From Vanilla planifolia (Eukaryota; Streptophyta; Magnoliopsida; Asparagales; Orchidaceae), in the NCBI GenBank assembly GCA_023846275.1, contig CM043875.1, positions 25,896,851 through 25,960,850 on the forward strand: 64,000 nt of DNA, written 5' to 3'. This document shows, one piece after another, positions 33,813-46,100 of this stretch. Position numbers and translations under genes: made by a program. The notes beneath the pieces were generated by a model. It was not told the DNA's origin, ran no database searches, and was given only the letters and a program-made list of their open reading frames with translations. The number at the start of each line of letters is the position of its first letter. The first letter of the stretch is position 1.

Positions 33813-36273
33813 GTAATTAAATCATTTTATTTAAACATATTTTGGTTCATTAATTGATAGAAAATGATCCCATGATGAGAGATGATGCTAGCAAATCTCA
33901 ATGATGAGTATAATGTATGTAATGATGACCCAATCGGTGAAGAAGTCAAGGATGAGACAATTATCAATAACAAAATGTCCAAGAGAAAGCAATTTAGGGT
34001 TTCAATATGAACCCTCATCGAGAAAGGAGAAGGCTAACATTCATGAATTTCCTGTGATTTGGTTAGGCTTCAACGAGAGCACGATCATGATAGAAAGAGA
34101 GGAATTCTAGAGAGTAGTTAAAACAAATTTTAATAAAATGAGAGATGGAAGGAATAATGATGAAAGAAGAAGTGCAGACTCTAGAGGAAAGAGAAGGGAG
34201 ACAATTGTCTTGTGTGAAGTGATGAAGGGGTTTAGGAAAGATTAGGTATTAGTAGCGTAGTATTATGGTTTTTAATCTAGTTTGACTCACTTGAACCAAA
34301 CTCATTCAAATTTTATTAAACATATTACAATGCAAGTGTTATCCCAAATCTTGTTTTTTCCATTTAAAATATCCATTTTTTAAGAGTGTTAAGCTTCAAG
34401 GACAAGAATTTGGTTCACATATTTCTTAAAGCTTTTCAAAATAGTTTACAAAACTACGTAACCTAATTGAAAATTTAGAAATTCTTATAAACGCAAACAC
34501 ACTATATCTTTGAAATATAAGAATGACTCATATCAATCATCAAACGGTTTTGCAGGAGTATGAAATAGATAGGTTACAAAAAATGGTCTATTAACACCAA
34601 AACATAATAATGCCTCTGCATTATATGTAGAACCCTAAGTCCATGTTCAAATCTACATATGGATTATAAGAAATTGATAATGGGAGTGTTTGATCCTATG
34701 ATTCATTAAAACCTTGGCCGATAAACATTTGACATGGGGCTACTTGCACGTCTCATTCTAATCTTGATAATCAAAATTGATCCTCAACTACTGTAATTCT
34801 CTTATCTCTAAAAGAGTCTTGCTAACTCATAAGGATTAAGCTTATTTAAAGGGATTCATGAAGGGGTGTTAGGGATACATAATGAATACCTATAAATGAA
34901 TACCCCTCGAAATGATATGGTTTGTATTTCACACAAATGAATTCTCATTAAGGGATAATAAATCTCTGTAAAGTAAAATATACAAAATAATAAAAAAAAT
35001 ACTTTGGTCAAACTTTATTACTCAAATTATCACTTGAACACTCGTAGCATTAAAAATATAATCATTTGACCCAAAGGGTTTGTTGGCTTGTTCGCAATAA
35101 CATCAATTATAAGAAAAATATGTTTTGTTATAATAGTTGTGCCCACTTAGCATATCTAGCACTCAACTTCTTTTGAGCGTCAAGGTGTTCGAGTATTTGA
35201 TTAATGAAGTATAGCACAACTAATGTCACAAGTAGTTCAAATCCTATAACATTGCTTAGAATTCTAAATCATATATGAGACCTAGTCTTAGATAGTTTCT
35301 CACTAAAGTACGTGATAAAATGACTCTTGGTCAAACAATCACTAATATTTACATAGAAAATATCACAAAATATCTTGAAAGCTTTCCCAAAGTCTAGTAG
35401 CCTCAACATGAAAGGGCTTCAAATAACCTTGCTTTGATATCTTTTAAAGCTCATGCCACAACTATCCAATTAAACTCTTTTTCTTTAATCAAATTCATAA
35501 TAAGAGTCATGATGTTGATAAAACTACTAATGATAAAACAATAAAGCTTCATTTAACCCTTAAAAGTTGGTAATAATCACTTATACATGATTGTAATGTT
35601 TTCAAAATCTATTAAGGTTTCTTCTTCTTCAGACATAATACACACTAGATTGACACTCGACCACATCAAAAGCATGTGCTTCTTTGTACCTATATCAAGC
35701 GTTTCCCATCATAATAACTCCAATATCAGGTGCAAAAGAGTCAAATGGTATGCACGAATCTTATTGTAGATTAGGATGACATCAAAGCTCATGATCAAGC
35801 AAAGTCTTAAGACAAATTAAAATATGAGTCATGATCCTTATATAAATATTGATCAAATATTCATAGAATTTGTCTTCACTCTTAGGTTTCTGCTCATCAA
35901 CATTGCTCTAGCTTGGCCACAAATGACTACCTCAACCAACATAATGACTACATCATTAACTCTTAAGCATAAGGAACCTACTACATATTGATGCATATTT
36001 TGATAATCAAGCAACATAAGTTTATCAACTTTTACTCCACTCGTTTGTACTAGTTTAGTTGACCAAATTCTTCAAGTCAATTCAAAAAGATTGACCATGA
36101 CAACTCCGTCGACACTTTCAATGCTAAGTGAGCATACTCTCAACTTCAACGTGGTCCAAAAATCTATACAAAATCTTTCAATTACTAAAAAGAACAAAAT
36201 ATGCAAAGAGCCTAACATCAAATTCTACATACATAATGTGAATATAACAAGAAATTACTATCTACAAACTAGT
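33813..36273. other. intergenic, between two LTR-derived insertions
   Basis: AT-rich DNA with many short broken frames and no domain or repeat boundary that I can support. It may be decayed transposon sequence. Confidence 0.5.
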
Positions 36274-36278
36274 GAATG

Positions 36279-36504
36279 TGATGTAGGACTATACGAAATT
36301 TGCTTAGTTAGAAAACTCGTGACTGATGCACAACAAAGAGCAGGGTCGTCTCCCTAAGGGACACACACCTAGATACGATGAGGGTTGAACGCAAAGGGGC
36401 ACCAACCAATGAATCCTAACTAAACTAGGATCGATAGCGGCTAAGAAGTCGCTAAATCGATTACGGCTACACTCTTTCAAACACGCAGAAATGGGGAGCA
36501 CTTA
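36279..36504 (-). repeat. terminal inverted repeat, left copy (LTR U5 end)
   Basis: These 226 bp are almost perfectly inverted relative to 37072-37297. For example GATCGATAGCGGCTAAGAAG here reads CTTCTTAGCCGCTATCGATC there. On the minus strand it is the natural 3' end of the LTR, ending in CATCA like the 32-kb element. Confidence 0.9.
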
Positions 36505-36804
36505 GATTGGTTAAGTACCAGTTGAAACTTAAATATAATTTATAGTAGAAGTTGCACTTCGCAGAATGAAAATATATTGACGACAAATTAATAATCTAGG
36601 AATGGAAATTACTTGTAAAAAGGAAGACGAGGAAAACGAAAAGTCCAACTTGAAGATGGTTGAGCGGTGAAGGAAGATGATAGACTGGAGTGGCGTCTCA
36701 CCACTTGGACCTCGCATCCCTCCTCCCAGTATCAGAGCTTTGACGAGTCGGCATGCCAAAGACACTCAGAGCACTCACGAACTCAGAATGGAAGCAAAGA
36801 ACAC

Positions 36805-37070
36805 TCAAAAGTTTGCATTAACTGTATTCCCCTTGGTGTCTATTTCAGGTTCCTCACTTTCACCTTCTTCTAAGTAGTTTATCCTGGTGGGACATTGGGC
36901 TGCTACATGTCCTTTTCCATTACATTTATAACAAGTTATTTCTTTAGGTCTTGTGGTGGTTGGATTGGGTTTTATGGCGGTAGTAGGCTGGGTTCGGCTA
37001 GTAGATGATCCATTATTAGAGTATTTAGGTATAGGTTTGGGTTCAAACTTCTTTGTAGGATAGGTCTTTT
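36805..37070 (-). pseudogene. retrotransposon gag fragment with zinc knuckle
   Basis: An open minus-strand frame of about 88 codons has no start of its own. It is a Pro/Thr/Lys-rich linker (KFEPKPIPKYSNNGSSTSR) followed by CYKCNGKGHVAAQC, a textbook CX2CX4HX4C knuckle at 36892-36933, then an acidic EEGESEEPEIDTKG tail and TGA at 36805-36807. The layout is that of the C-terminus of Ty3/gypsy gag. The 5' side is cut by the inverted LTR end, and the 3' side joins LTR sequence directly without protease or polymerase. Confidence 0.8.
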
Positions 37071-37071
37071 G

Positions 37072-37297
37072 TAAGTGCTCCCCATTTCTGCGTGTTTGGA
37101 AGAGTGTAGCCGTAATCGATTTAGCGACTTCTTAGCCGCTATCGATCCTAGTTTAGTTAGGATTCATTGGTTGGTGCCCCTTTGCGTTCAACCCTCATCG
37201 TATCTAGGTGTGTGTCCCTTAGGGAGACGACCCTGCTCTTTGTTGTGCATCAGTCACGAGTTTTCTAACTAAGCAAATTTCGTATAGTCCTACATCA
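37072..37297 (+). repeat. terminal inverted repeat, right copy (inverted LTR U5 end)
   Basis: Inverted copy of 36279-36504. Translating both copies in the corresponding frame gives 65-residue strings differing at one position, which shows the near-identity. It is in the opposite orientation to the rest of the element, whereas normal LTRs are direct repeats. Confidence 0.9.
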
Positions 37298-37302
37298 GAA
37301 TG

Positions 37303-39986
37303 GTTCATAGAGATGATCACAACAATGATGCTCATGAAGATCTACATCACAATTCAACATTTATGTATTTTTTTTAAATATTTGAGGATGATAAAAGAAT
37401 TTTTTTTTTATCAAAACATCACTATTATCTTTATTTTTTTCTTCTCCTAACAAAATAATTTTCAACAACACAACACCCAAACTAATACTTAATCATACCT
37501 GTAACTTTCTATACATAAAATTTTGAAAACACATCACTAATTCCATCCAACACTTCAAATATCTACAACTACAACTTTTTAATGTCAAGTAAGCAAAACA
37601 CTACAATTTGATTCAAAAACTAAAAAGCAAAGCAAATCATAAACTAGAGTTAATAGAAACTAGAGTCAAGTAGTAAAATCCATCATTCTTTCTTTCAAAC
37701 TTCTTGAAGCTTAGAAACAAAATGCTGTTTATAAATTGCTAAATAAACAAACCTTTGAAATGTCACCATTATGAAGACAAGGCTAATAAATTGTCATAGC
37801 TTCTTAGCTTTATTTAGGCATCTACAAAGTATATTATACTTTTGGCCAATTAGGACATGATGAACAAATACTTCATGATAAACTTGAGGCTCCATAAGCT
37901 GCTTAAACCTACATAGTTACATAGCCTTTGCATCATGATTTACATGAGTATTAACTTAATTGGAAGGATTATAGATTTGCCAGAGAGTAAAATGAGAGCC
38001 CGTTTATCACAACTATCATTTATTAAATCTTTGATTCTTACAATACTAATTTGATAATAATAAAATTATTATATTATTTTACTAATATTTTTTAAGTATT
38101 TTAGATCATGTGAATAGGTTAATCAATTGGAGATCTTGGTTATTGTCTCAGGAAACTTATCAGCAATATTTTGGTGTTAATTGTAATTTTCATCAAGAAA
38201 AACACAAAACTTGAGCAAATAAAGAGAAGATCTTTTTTTAGTTATCTTTATCTGTTTTAGAATGGAAGGCTTCCAATGATTTACTTGAAATATTATTACT
38301 CAAAAAGGCGAAATGTGAGTGATTAGAAGTTTTTAAAATCATTATTTTACTTATTTAAGATTCCATAAGGCATGCATTTCATTAGGATTACTAACTTATA
38401 AATGTCTTATAATAAAATTAAGATAATTGAATAAGTCACTTATTTAAAATTTAATTAAATAAGAATAAAAAAGAGAATGCGTTAAGTATGATTTTGCAAA
38501 ATTGTATTAATCATATAATACGATATTTTTATCGTACTTATACAATCAGTTCATTTGGAGGATTAGATAGTGAGTCAAATATGGTGATTAAGTTTTGAAT
38601 TGAACTCTTGAATGTTTGTACCATATGATCTCTTGATTGTACACCAATGATCCTTTGTTTTCTCGAGATATGTAAGCTGCGACATAAAGTTGACATGCTT
38701 CATACAACATAACATTCATATTGTACAAGCATGATTAGTGTACTCATCATTGAAAGGGTGAATGTGCTAGAAGATTTTGAAAAAGAAATCATTGTCTAAA
38801 CTTTTAATATGCTTTCTATTATGATATATGTATGATTTCATTTATTATAGAGATAAAAATGTGACTTAGATAGTTGAGAGCTAATAACTTCATAGTATGA
38901 TTATTTATACGATATTGTGACATTGAAGAGGGTATTAATTACTAAGAATTTCATACTTATATGATCTTTGTCATCATCCTGTATAATCCTTATAAAACCC
39001 GATAGATATAAATTGAATGAGGATCAGAAGATCTGTGTTTTGTGCATGTATATGATCTCATTGCATAAGATCATATGTTTGTATTAATTTGGCTTAGTCA
39101 GACAAGTATGAAGGGTCGTACAATTAGCATTTTTAAGTACAAACATAAACTTTTAATTGAAAAAAACACAGTTTTATTGATATTTTGACAAAAGAAAATA
39201 TTTTTGGTACAAACATAGACTTTTAATTGAAAAATAAATATAAATTCAAATTTAAATTAAATCATTTAAAAATATTTACATACTTTTTTATGTATACTTT
39301 TACATAATAAATTTTTAAAACTAACAATATTTTTTAAAACAAATTTTATAAGAATCCTTAAAATTATAAAAAAACCGTATTATTGTATTTATGATTATTT
39401 AAATTTAAAATTTACATAATTCACCTCTTCCTCTTCACTTATCAAGACATCATGCTTCACTAATTTTTAAAATTAACAACATTTTTTAAAACAAATTTTA
39501 TAAAAACCATTAAATTTATAAAAAAATTATTATTATTATATTTATGATTGTTTGAAATTAAAATTTACATAATTGTTAACATCATGAACTATTAATGTAT
39601 AAAATGATTTTAAAAAAAATAATTAGTCAATGAAAGACAAATACCATTGACATTTTGATAAAAGCTTGAAATAATATTTGTCACATAACCTTCAAAATTC
39701 AAAACTAAATCTTACTCTCCCATTATTTTTTCCTTTTTCTGGGTTTGCTAAAATGTTCAAAAAAAAAGTACTAAACAAATGCTCAACCATATTTCAAAGC
39801 ATGCTTGCAAAAAAAAATTACTTAATACAAAGGTCATGTAAGATTGAGACTGATGCAAGCATCAAATCATTTTTTTAAATAGATTTTAAGTATCACTAAA
39901 GTATACACTTGTGAAGATAACAAAATTAATGAAGGCAATAATACTAACCTTTGCTTGAATCCAGAAGTATTATGGCATACCCAAGT
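37303..39986. other. intergenic, 3' of the F-box/Sel1 gene
   Basis: AT-rich spacer downstream of the minus-strand gene. At 38500-39100 it is rich in words such as ATACGATA and GATCATATG, also seen at 56-60 kb. The ACAATATTTTTTAAAACAAATTTTATAA block occurs at about 39320-39350 and again at about 39480-39510, a short direct repeat. No gene recognised. Confidence 0.5.
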
Positions 39987-40154
39987 CTATCGATTGAAGT
40001 GAAGCGGCCGCCATCTATCAACTGAGGACATAGCACACTCCCTTAGGGATTCAGACACAGACTCAACAATCACATCTCTTATATGTGATGCAGCAATCTC
40101 CCCAGCTCTAACAGCCAGTTCCACATATACCAGTGCCTTCAATGTTTCTCCAGA
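39987..40154 (-). CDS. F-box/Sel1 gene, exon 4 (last)
   Basis: Encodes SGETLKALVYVELAVRAGE to the end, ...SVDRWRPLHFNR and TAG at 39987-39989. It joins exon 3 in phase 0 as LFS|SGET, the same length as the family's LFSEGEM junction. The acceptor TTTTGCAG directly follows a TTTA microsatellite. Confidence 0.92.
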   Translation of the reverse strand, partial: SGETLKALVYVELAVRAGEIAASHIRDVIVESVSESLRECAMSSVDRWRPLHFNR

Positions 40155-43100
40155 CTGCAAAATAAATAAATAAATAAATAAATAAATTATCTTCAAGTTG
40201 TAAATGTAGATCTTTAGCAGAATATTGATTATATACTGAACCCAAAACCTAAAATAAAACTAGCAACAAGAAAATGAAACCAGAATTTACAAGAGTTAGC
40301 TCATAACTCAAGCATCAACAACTCAATGGTATAAAGCATGGTCAGTAACCTAGGAAATGGTTAAGATACATAGTTGAAGGATGAAGCATACTGAAAAGAG
40401 TTGAAGTCCATGCTCAAACTGTGCTTTCTTATGACCAAAATCTGCAGCACGCTTCAGCCATGTTCGAGCTCTTCTTAGATCCCGTGGGAACCCTTCGCCA
40501 GTGGAGTAACACAGATATGTGTTGTACATGGCACGCACATTACCACCTTCTGCTGCTCTTTGATACCATCTTGCCTGATTTCAGAGACCTAACTCAGCAT
40601 AGTTATAATATTATGAAGGCAAATGACTTGACGAAAAAAAAAAAAAATGAACTTGTCTGCAAAATTGGTAAAACAACCATTGTTTTCCATGAACAACTAT
40701 CATATAATTTGGAAAAATAATATTAAAAATCTTAAAAACTGGATTTAAGGCTGATCCAACCTGTTAAAACCCAATTAGCAATTTTATTTTTTTTATTTGT
40801 AAATAGTTCATAAGATCTCGTACCATAGCACAATCCCTTGTGTGCAAAAAATTTTGCATTCCCATCACCTTCTTCCCCAATCATGTTGTACTCCAAGGCT
40901 CCAACCTCAATCTCAATTAAAGAATACAAAATAAATTGGCAAAAAAACCAAACCAATAATCACAATTTGGTTCAGGCTAAGGATGACCTTATTTAGCTTC
41001 TTACTAAATCTCTCTTGGTAATTTAACTTGTAGCCATGTGGTAATCATTAATGTCTGATGATCAGCTCCTCAATATTAATCTTTTGAGGTTAGATCCCCA
41101 GGCTAAACTCTTGAGTAGCATGGGTCCAGCTTTATTAGAGATACACAATGGAGACATGAAACTTAGTTTCATCACATCAAGTTATAACGAATTTGACAAA
41201 TATAACTAATTTGGACACATCATAGACGACGAAGCTCCTTATAATGGCAATTACAATTGATTTGGCTATGTTATCAACAACCTAGTTCCTATTTAGCTTT
41301 TATAACTGACTCAATAATGTCAATAAAAGGCATGCATCAACCCTAGGTTATAAAATCAGTATAACCAAATGACAACGATAATTTCTTACATGTGAAAATG
41401 AGCTTAACTTATGTCATCAATTTTTTCAATTATAAATGGGGCCCCAAATATTCAGTTATATTCAATCATATCTAATATAAGCCACAACAATCAAGTTTAG
41501 TCAACAGAATAACACCAATATAGCAAATCCCTCTTGTAAACAACTCTTTCTCTTCTTTTCCTCCCTTGCACTCCTTCACACTACTTTCTTGGTCACCCTT
41601 GAGTTTTGTAGATCCCAACCTCTTTATTTATCTCCCTTCATAAACTCTTGAACTCTTAATAGAGCTTTCTACTACATTCTTATGAATACATAATTCAAAT
41701 CAACATTTTTCTAGAATTGTCTATAGAACGTCACTAGCAAAACCAATATAATAACTAAACAAGCCTAGTCCTTGATCTTAGAAGGGCAACCTCATGATCG
41801 TCAAGATCAAGAGATGGTACAAGCACTAGAGCCTCAACCTCTACCACTGTCAGTTTCCAAGCCTTCCATTTCGTCTCTTGATTTTCTCTTCCAAAAAAGT
41901 GGAAGAAGCACCAAAGCCTCAACCTCTACGACTGTCAGTTTCCAAGCCTTCTACCTCATCTCTTGATTCTCTTTTCCAACAATAAATAGAATGTTTCATA
42001 AAAGCCCTCTCCACCCTTTATTGATCTAAAGCAACTTAAATTCGAGTTGTCTCACTCCAAAAGTTTGGGCATTATCACCACAACTCTTCTAAAGGAAAGG
42101 CTCCATTTACCCTCCTCAACTTCCTCTAATCTATACACCTCCAACACCATATTATTCTGCACCCTCTAGCTCTAATCTTGCCTCCATCCCTTCTTCATAT
42201 GACCAAAATTTGAAGCTAAACCAATTCCACAACTTCATCAATTTGGCCATCCACCATACATTTAATCTTACATTAATTTGGTAGGAACAACTTATCCTCT
42301 GACAAAGAATCTCACTTTTTATGGGCACATACAATTATTATCTAATTACCATAAAAAAGACATTAGTTCTCTTTGATAAAATCCCCTCCATTAAAATTTC
42401 CATTACCATGCTATAGTTTGGCCTAGATGATCCTCCACCTCTGGGTAATTCTTACGATGAGTAGTTATCCCTAGACTCATTGCCAACATTGAAGGATGTC
42501 AAATGCTCATTAATACTAACAACTCTTCTAATCTTCTCTTTTTTATAATGTGCAAGATAGATTTTCTAATTGTAATTGCTTCCTCTTATAACATTATCCT
42601 TTGTCGGTCAACTATGAATACATTTTGGATGAAAGTCTCCACCTAGCACCAACATCAAGTTCAACCCTCTTACTAATATCATTCAACTTAAAGAGATGCT
42701 ACTTGAATATAATGAAAGTATCCTTAATCCCTCAACCTTAGTCATCGACCTTTTAGACAAAGAACCAATAAACTCTATTACTCTTTATATTTCTTTTTCT
42801 GTTAATTTTTTTGTTGATACAAAGGCTCTCAACCGATCTAAATGAATTTGAAAGAACAACCACCATTAAATTGTTAATCAAGTATGTTAATGTCTTTGCC
42901 TAGTCATCATTTCATGCAGCTATAATAGATCGTTTTGTACCACAACATTTTCACAATATTAATCTCAAATTTTTAACAATTTGTAAAAGAAACAAGTTTT
43001 TAGCTCTAAGAAACAATCTATCATAAAAAGTGAAACATTTAAGCTCTTCAATACTAATTTTTCCTTTCCATTTATTATGTTGAAGGACTTGTCAACATTG

Positions 43101-46100
43101 TTCTTGTTAAGAAAAGTAATGAAAAGTAGCACATGTGCGTAGAATATATCAATCTCAACTACACAAGTTCAAAGGATTCTTATCATTTTTATCATATTCT
43201 TGTGGATCCACTAGTAAACTTCAACAGTCTAAGCTTTTTTGTCTTTTTTAGCTGTCACATCAAAATGGCTAAAAAGGATGAAGAAAGAATCTCTTTTATT
43301 ACTAACTTTGGAACATTCTACTATACCATCATGCTCTTTATTTTGAAGAACATAAGAGCAACAAAGTAAAGATAATTGATTCAATGTTTCAGAGTTAAAG
43401 GAGCAAAAACCTAGTGGTGCACCTAGATGATCTCTAGGTCAAAAATAAACCCCTCAAAACTCATCCACATATCTAAGAGAAAACCTAGGAACTTGCAAGA
43501 AACTTAAACTAGGTTAGATCCTTTGAAGTGTGTTTCTGATGCTATATTTAGCAAGTTGATAGGGCTTTTGGGTCAGAAAAAAAAAATTCAAGCCAATCTA
43601 AAGAAAGTAAAATAATTAATTAATGTGTCATCCCATAAAACTCATCGATACATTCAACGTCCAGTCGGTCAAATTATATGTCTTAACAGATTTATCACTA
43701 AGTCAACGAACAAATCTTAATCTTTCTTTAAGTTGCTATAAACAAATAAAAAATTTAGTAGACAGGGGACTATGAGAAAGCATTGCAAGAGCTAAAAGCC
43801 TATTTGACCTAATCTCCATGATTGTACAAGAAAGCTGCTATGAAGGGAAGGATGGGAAGATCTCTTTTTAAAACCTAGAGTTCTTTCAAATTTTTGTCTT
43901 ACAAGTAAAAAGACAAGAATAACTTCCAAACCTTTAATAGCTTCAACCTCCACCAAAGGTAAATAAAGCTCCACCGATGGCGAGAGAACTTGTTCTCCAA
44001 CATTAAAGAACCCTTTAAGAATGCTAAAAGATTCCTCAAATGATAGGCTTATTTGCTCCATCTCTAGCAGTGGTTCAAGGGTATTTTCTATCCATACCTT
44101 CTTTCTTAGTATCGCTTCAGCTTCAATCCCTTCCCTCTTCCCCTTGAGATATTCTTCCTCAATAAGGATAGATCGTCCCAGGCATCTAACATCACATTAA
44201 ATCGATCCATGGCGACAATTCTTCCTAGAAGTTCAAATGCTGGAAAGTAAACACCTTTACCCAAGTTGTATAAATCTGTAGAAAATAATAAGCTATTTCT
44301 CGACCACGTCAGTAAGAGAATTGCCAATCTTAGGCAGTTAGACCACTACAACCAGATGATAACTGTAATTCTCAATATGTACAACTGAACTCAACTTACG
44401 ACATCAACTTCTTCAACTACAAATAGACCCTTGTTTGAGGTATCTCTCTACTTTCTTGATCATCCTCAACTAGTGAGGATCCTAAGGTCTCTCTTTGCTT
44501 TACTTTGTAATCTTCATCTAAACTCCTAATAAAAGTTTCTACAACATTTTAGTGAATACATAATTAGCATCAACGACAATATTATTCAAAGTAGCTTCTT
44601 TGGTTGAATCTACATTTTTCTTTTTTTAAAATTGAATAAAACATTACCAAAATGTGCATGCATTTTAGTTTTTTCTAATTATTTTTGGCCAAACAATTAA
44701 TGCATGCATTAATCTTTGCAAGTGATTAACATAAGATTTAATCAAGGATGGTATAAAAACCAAGAAAGCGAATAAAATGTGCTTAAAATAATTCAAAAGC
44801 CCTAAGCTAAACCAGTGATCTCATCAGGTTCATGAACAGAAAACAAACTTCAAACTGGGCATATCTTTAACTCTTTTCTAGAATAAGTCCAAATTACCAC
44901 AGCAACATTTGCATTTCTTAGGAAATTTTCATGAAGATAACAAGCCACAACATTCTCCTAATCAGTTCAATGGAAAGAACATTTTGCAAAATGTTGCAGT
45001 ATAATCCATTTCATTCTCATGTATAGTGACAAATAAAAAGAGATAATAATTTGAACATTGGCATAACAATGCTGCATATATAAATCAAACCCTCAAAATT
45101 AAATAAATTAACCAATCCAGCATAATTTAAAACAGAATTTTCAAGTCCAGCATTTTGTTGTTAGGAAATTCGATTAATTTGGAAAATTTAAAAAAAAACT
45201 TATAAACCATTTCATCAGTTTAGTTACCGCATACAAATGATTAAAAGGTTGAAAATGCAAAGCTGATGACTCCTATAGAAAAGTATAAAAATAAAGAGTA
45301 TAGCATACGGCATCAGCTACATTGCGCTTTACTCCACGGCCTTTGTGTAGGCAAAGAGCTAAACTGTACTGAGCTCGTGCATTGCCTGACTCAGCTGCCC
45401 GGAAGAACCACTTTACAGCCTCCTCTGGTTCAACCAGATCAGCTGTAACAAGTAGAAAGGAAAAAAAAGTAGTAGGTCATTTTTTGGCTATAGGTAAACT
45501 CAAGTAAATGATAGTGCTGAAAGAAACACAGTTCTAAGAGTGATTAATATCTAAACAATCTGAAGGCATACTGATCACACGTTTTTAACTAATATGCCAA
45601 AACCAACGTAAATGCAAATTGTGTGTTGAACTCGATGACTAACCAGAAGTTATGGCATTGAAAGTAATATAGCTGGAACTCAAATAAGATATGTGCAAAG
45701 AGTTTAAAGCATAAAAAGTGTAGCAGCTTTGCAAATTCTACATTAAAGAGAACTGTTACTTGAAAACTCATTATGGGATGGAAAAAAAGCACACAAAGTG
45801 ACAAATTCATAAGGAATGGCTACATGCCAGAAGAATTCTTTTTGGACAAAAAGATAGATGAATTCAAACTTAGACAAAAGGAACTCTTGGTACTGACACA
45901 TTCTGGAGACCTTTGATTTGAACAATTAATGACAAAATATAAACTTAAATCTCTCTATGTACGTAACATAACAGACCTTTGTTTCAATCAGTTGTTTGAC
46001 TAGAATTAATCATATTATAATTCATTCCAAGCATGAGCTTTCTTGAGCATTTTAAGTTAATGAGGCAAAAAGAAATTTATTAATTAAAATAGCAACTTAT

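Larger units (their letters stand above)
36274..37302 (-). mobile_element. chimeric LTR-derived insertion with 226-bp inverted ends and GAATG target duplication
   Basis: The insertion is 36279-37297 (1019 bp), flanked by GAATG at 36274-36278 and 37298-37302. Its ends, 36279-36504 and 37072-37297, are near-identical inverted copies beginning TGATGTAGGAC. On the minus strand the body is a gag fragment with a CCHC zinc knuckle joined to the downstream part of an LTR. That LTR part is related to the 32-33.8 kb element (shared GGGAGGAGGG.TGCGAGG.CC.AG region). Both outer ends therefore correspond to the same LTR terminus, ...CCTACATCA. It looks like a single integration event of an aberrant retrotransposon cDNA. 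Confidence 0.85.
41330..44575 (+). mobile_element. degenerate Ty3/gypsy retrotransposon in intron 2 of the F-box/Sel1 gene
   Basis: Plus-strand polymerase remnants lie between diverged direct repeats (about 41330-41705 and 44330-44575). The repeats share ATCAA.TT.TTCAA.TA.AAAT near their middle and TGAATACATAATT..AATCAAC-like 3' ends. Reverse transcriptase blocks are clear: LVNIVLVKK, MCVEYINLN, SKDSY, DEERISFITNFGTFYY and a degenerate HLDD box. The MCV.Y..LN...PKDS style and the later QRPVGQI..LNRFI.KS block suggest the Tat-like branch. Many stops; inactive; antisense to the host gene. Edges approximate; no target duplication identified. Confidence 0.75.
40575..45308 (-). other. 4.7-kb intron 2 of the F-box/Sel1 gene
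   Basis: Donor GCC|GTATGC at 45309/45308 and acceptor TCAG at 40575. Most of it is a decayed Ty3/gypsy element on the opposite strand (about 41.3-44.6 kb). The flanks (40.6-41.3 and 44.6-45.3 kb) are AT-rich with nothing named. Confidence 0.85.

Noticed and set aside
36304-37272. Two near-identical 65-codon frames on opposite strands
   Set aside because: They are the two arms of the inverted LTR ends, not genes; they are useful only as evidence of the repeat.
36279-37297. Interpretation as a DNA transposon with terminal inverted repeats
   Set aside because: The 5-bp duplication, TG...CA termini, gag zinc knuckle and similarity to the neighbouring LTR fit a retrotransposon origin. No transposase, and no TA, TTA, 8-bp or 9-bp duplication is present.
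43792-44327. Two minus-strand open frames of 89 and 73 codons
   Set aside because: They lie inside the gypsy relic between the pol fragment and the right LTR, on the strand opposite the element; no recognised domain.
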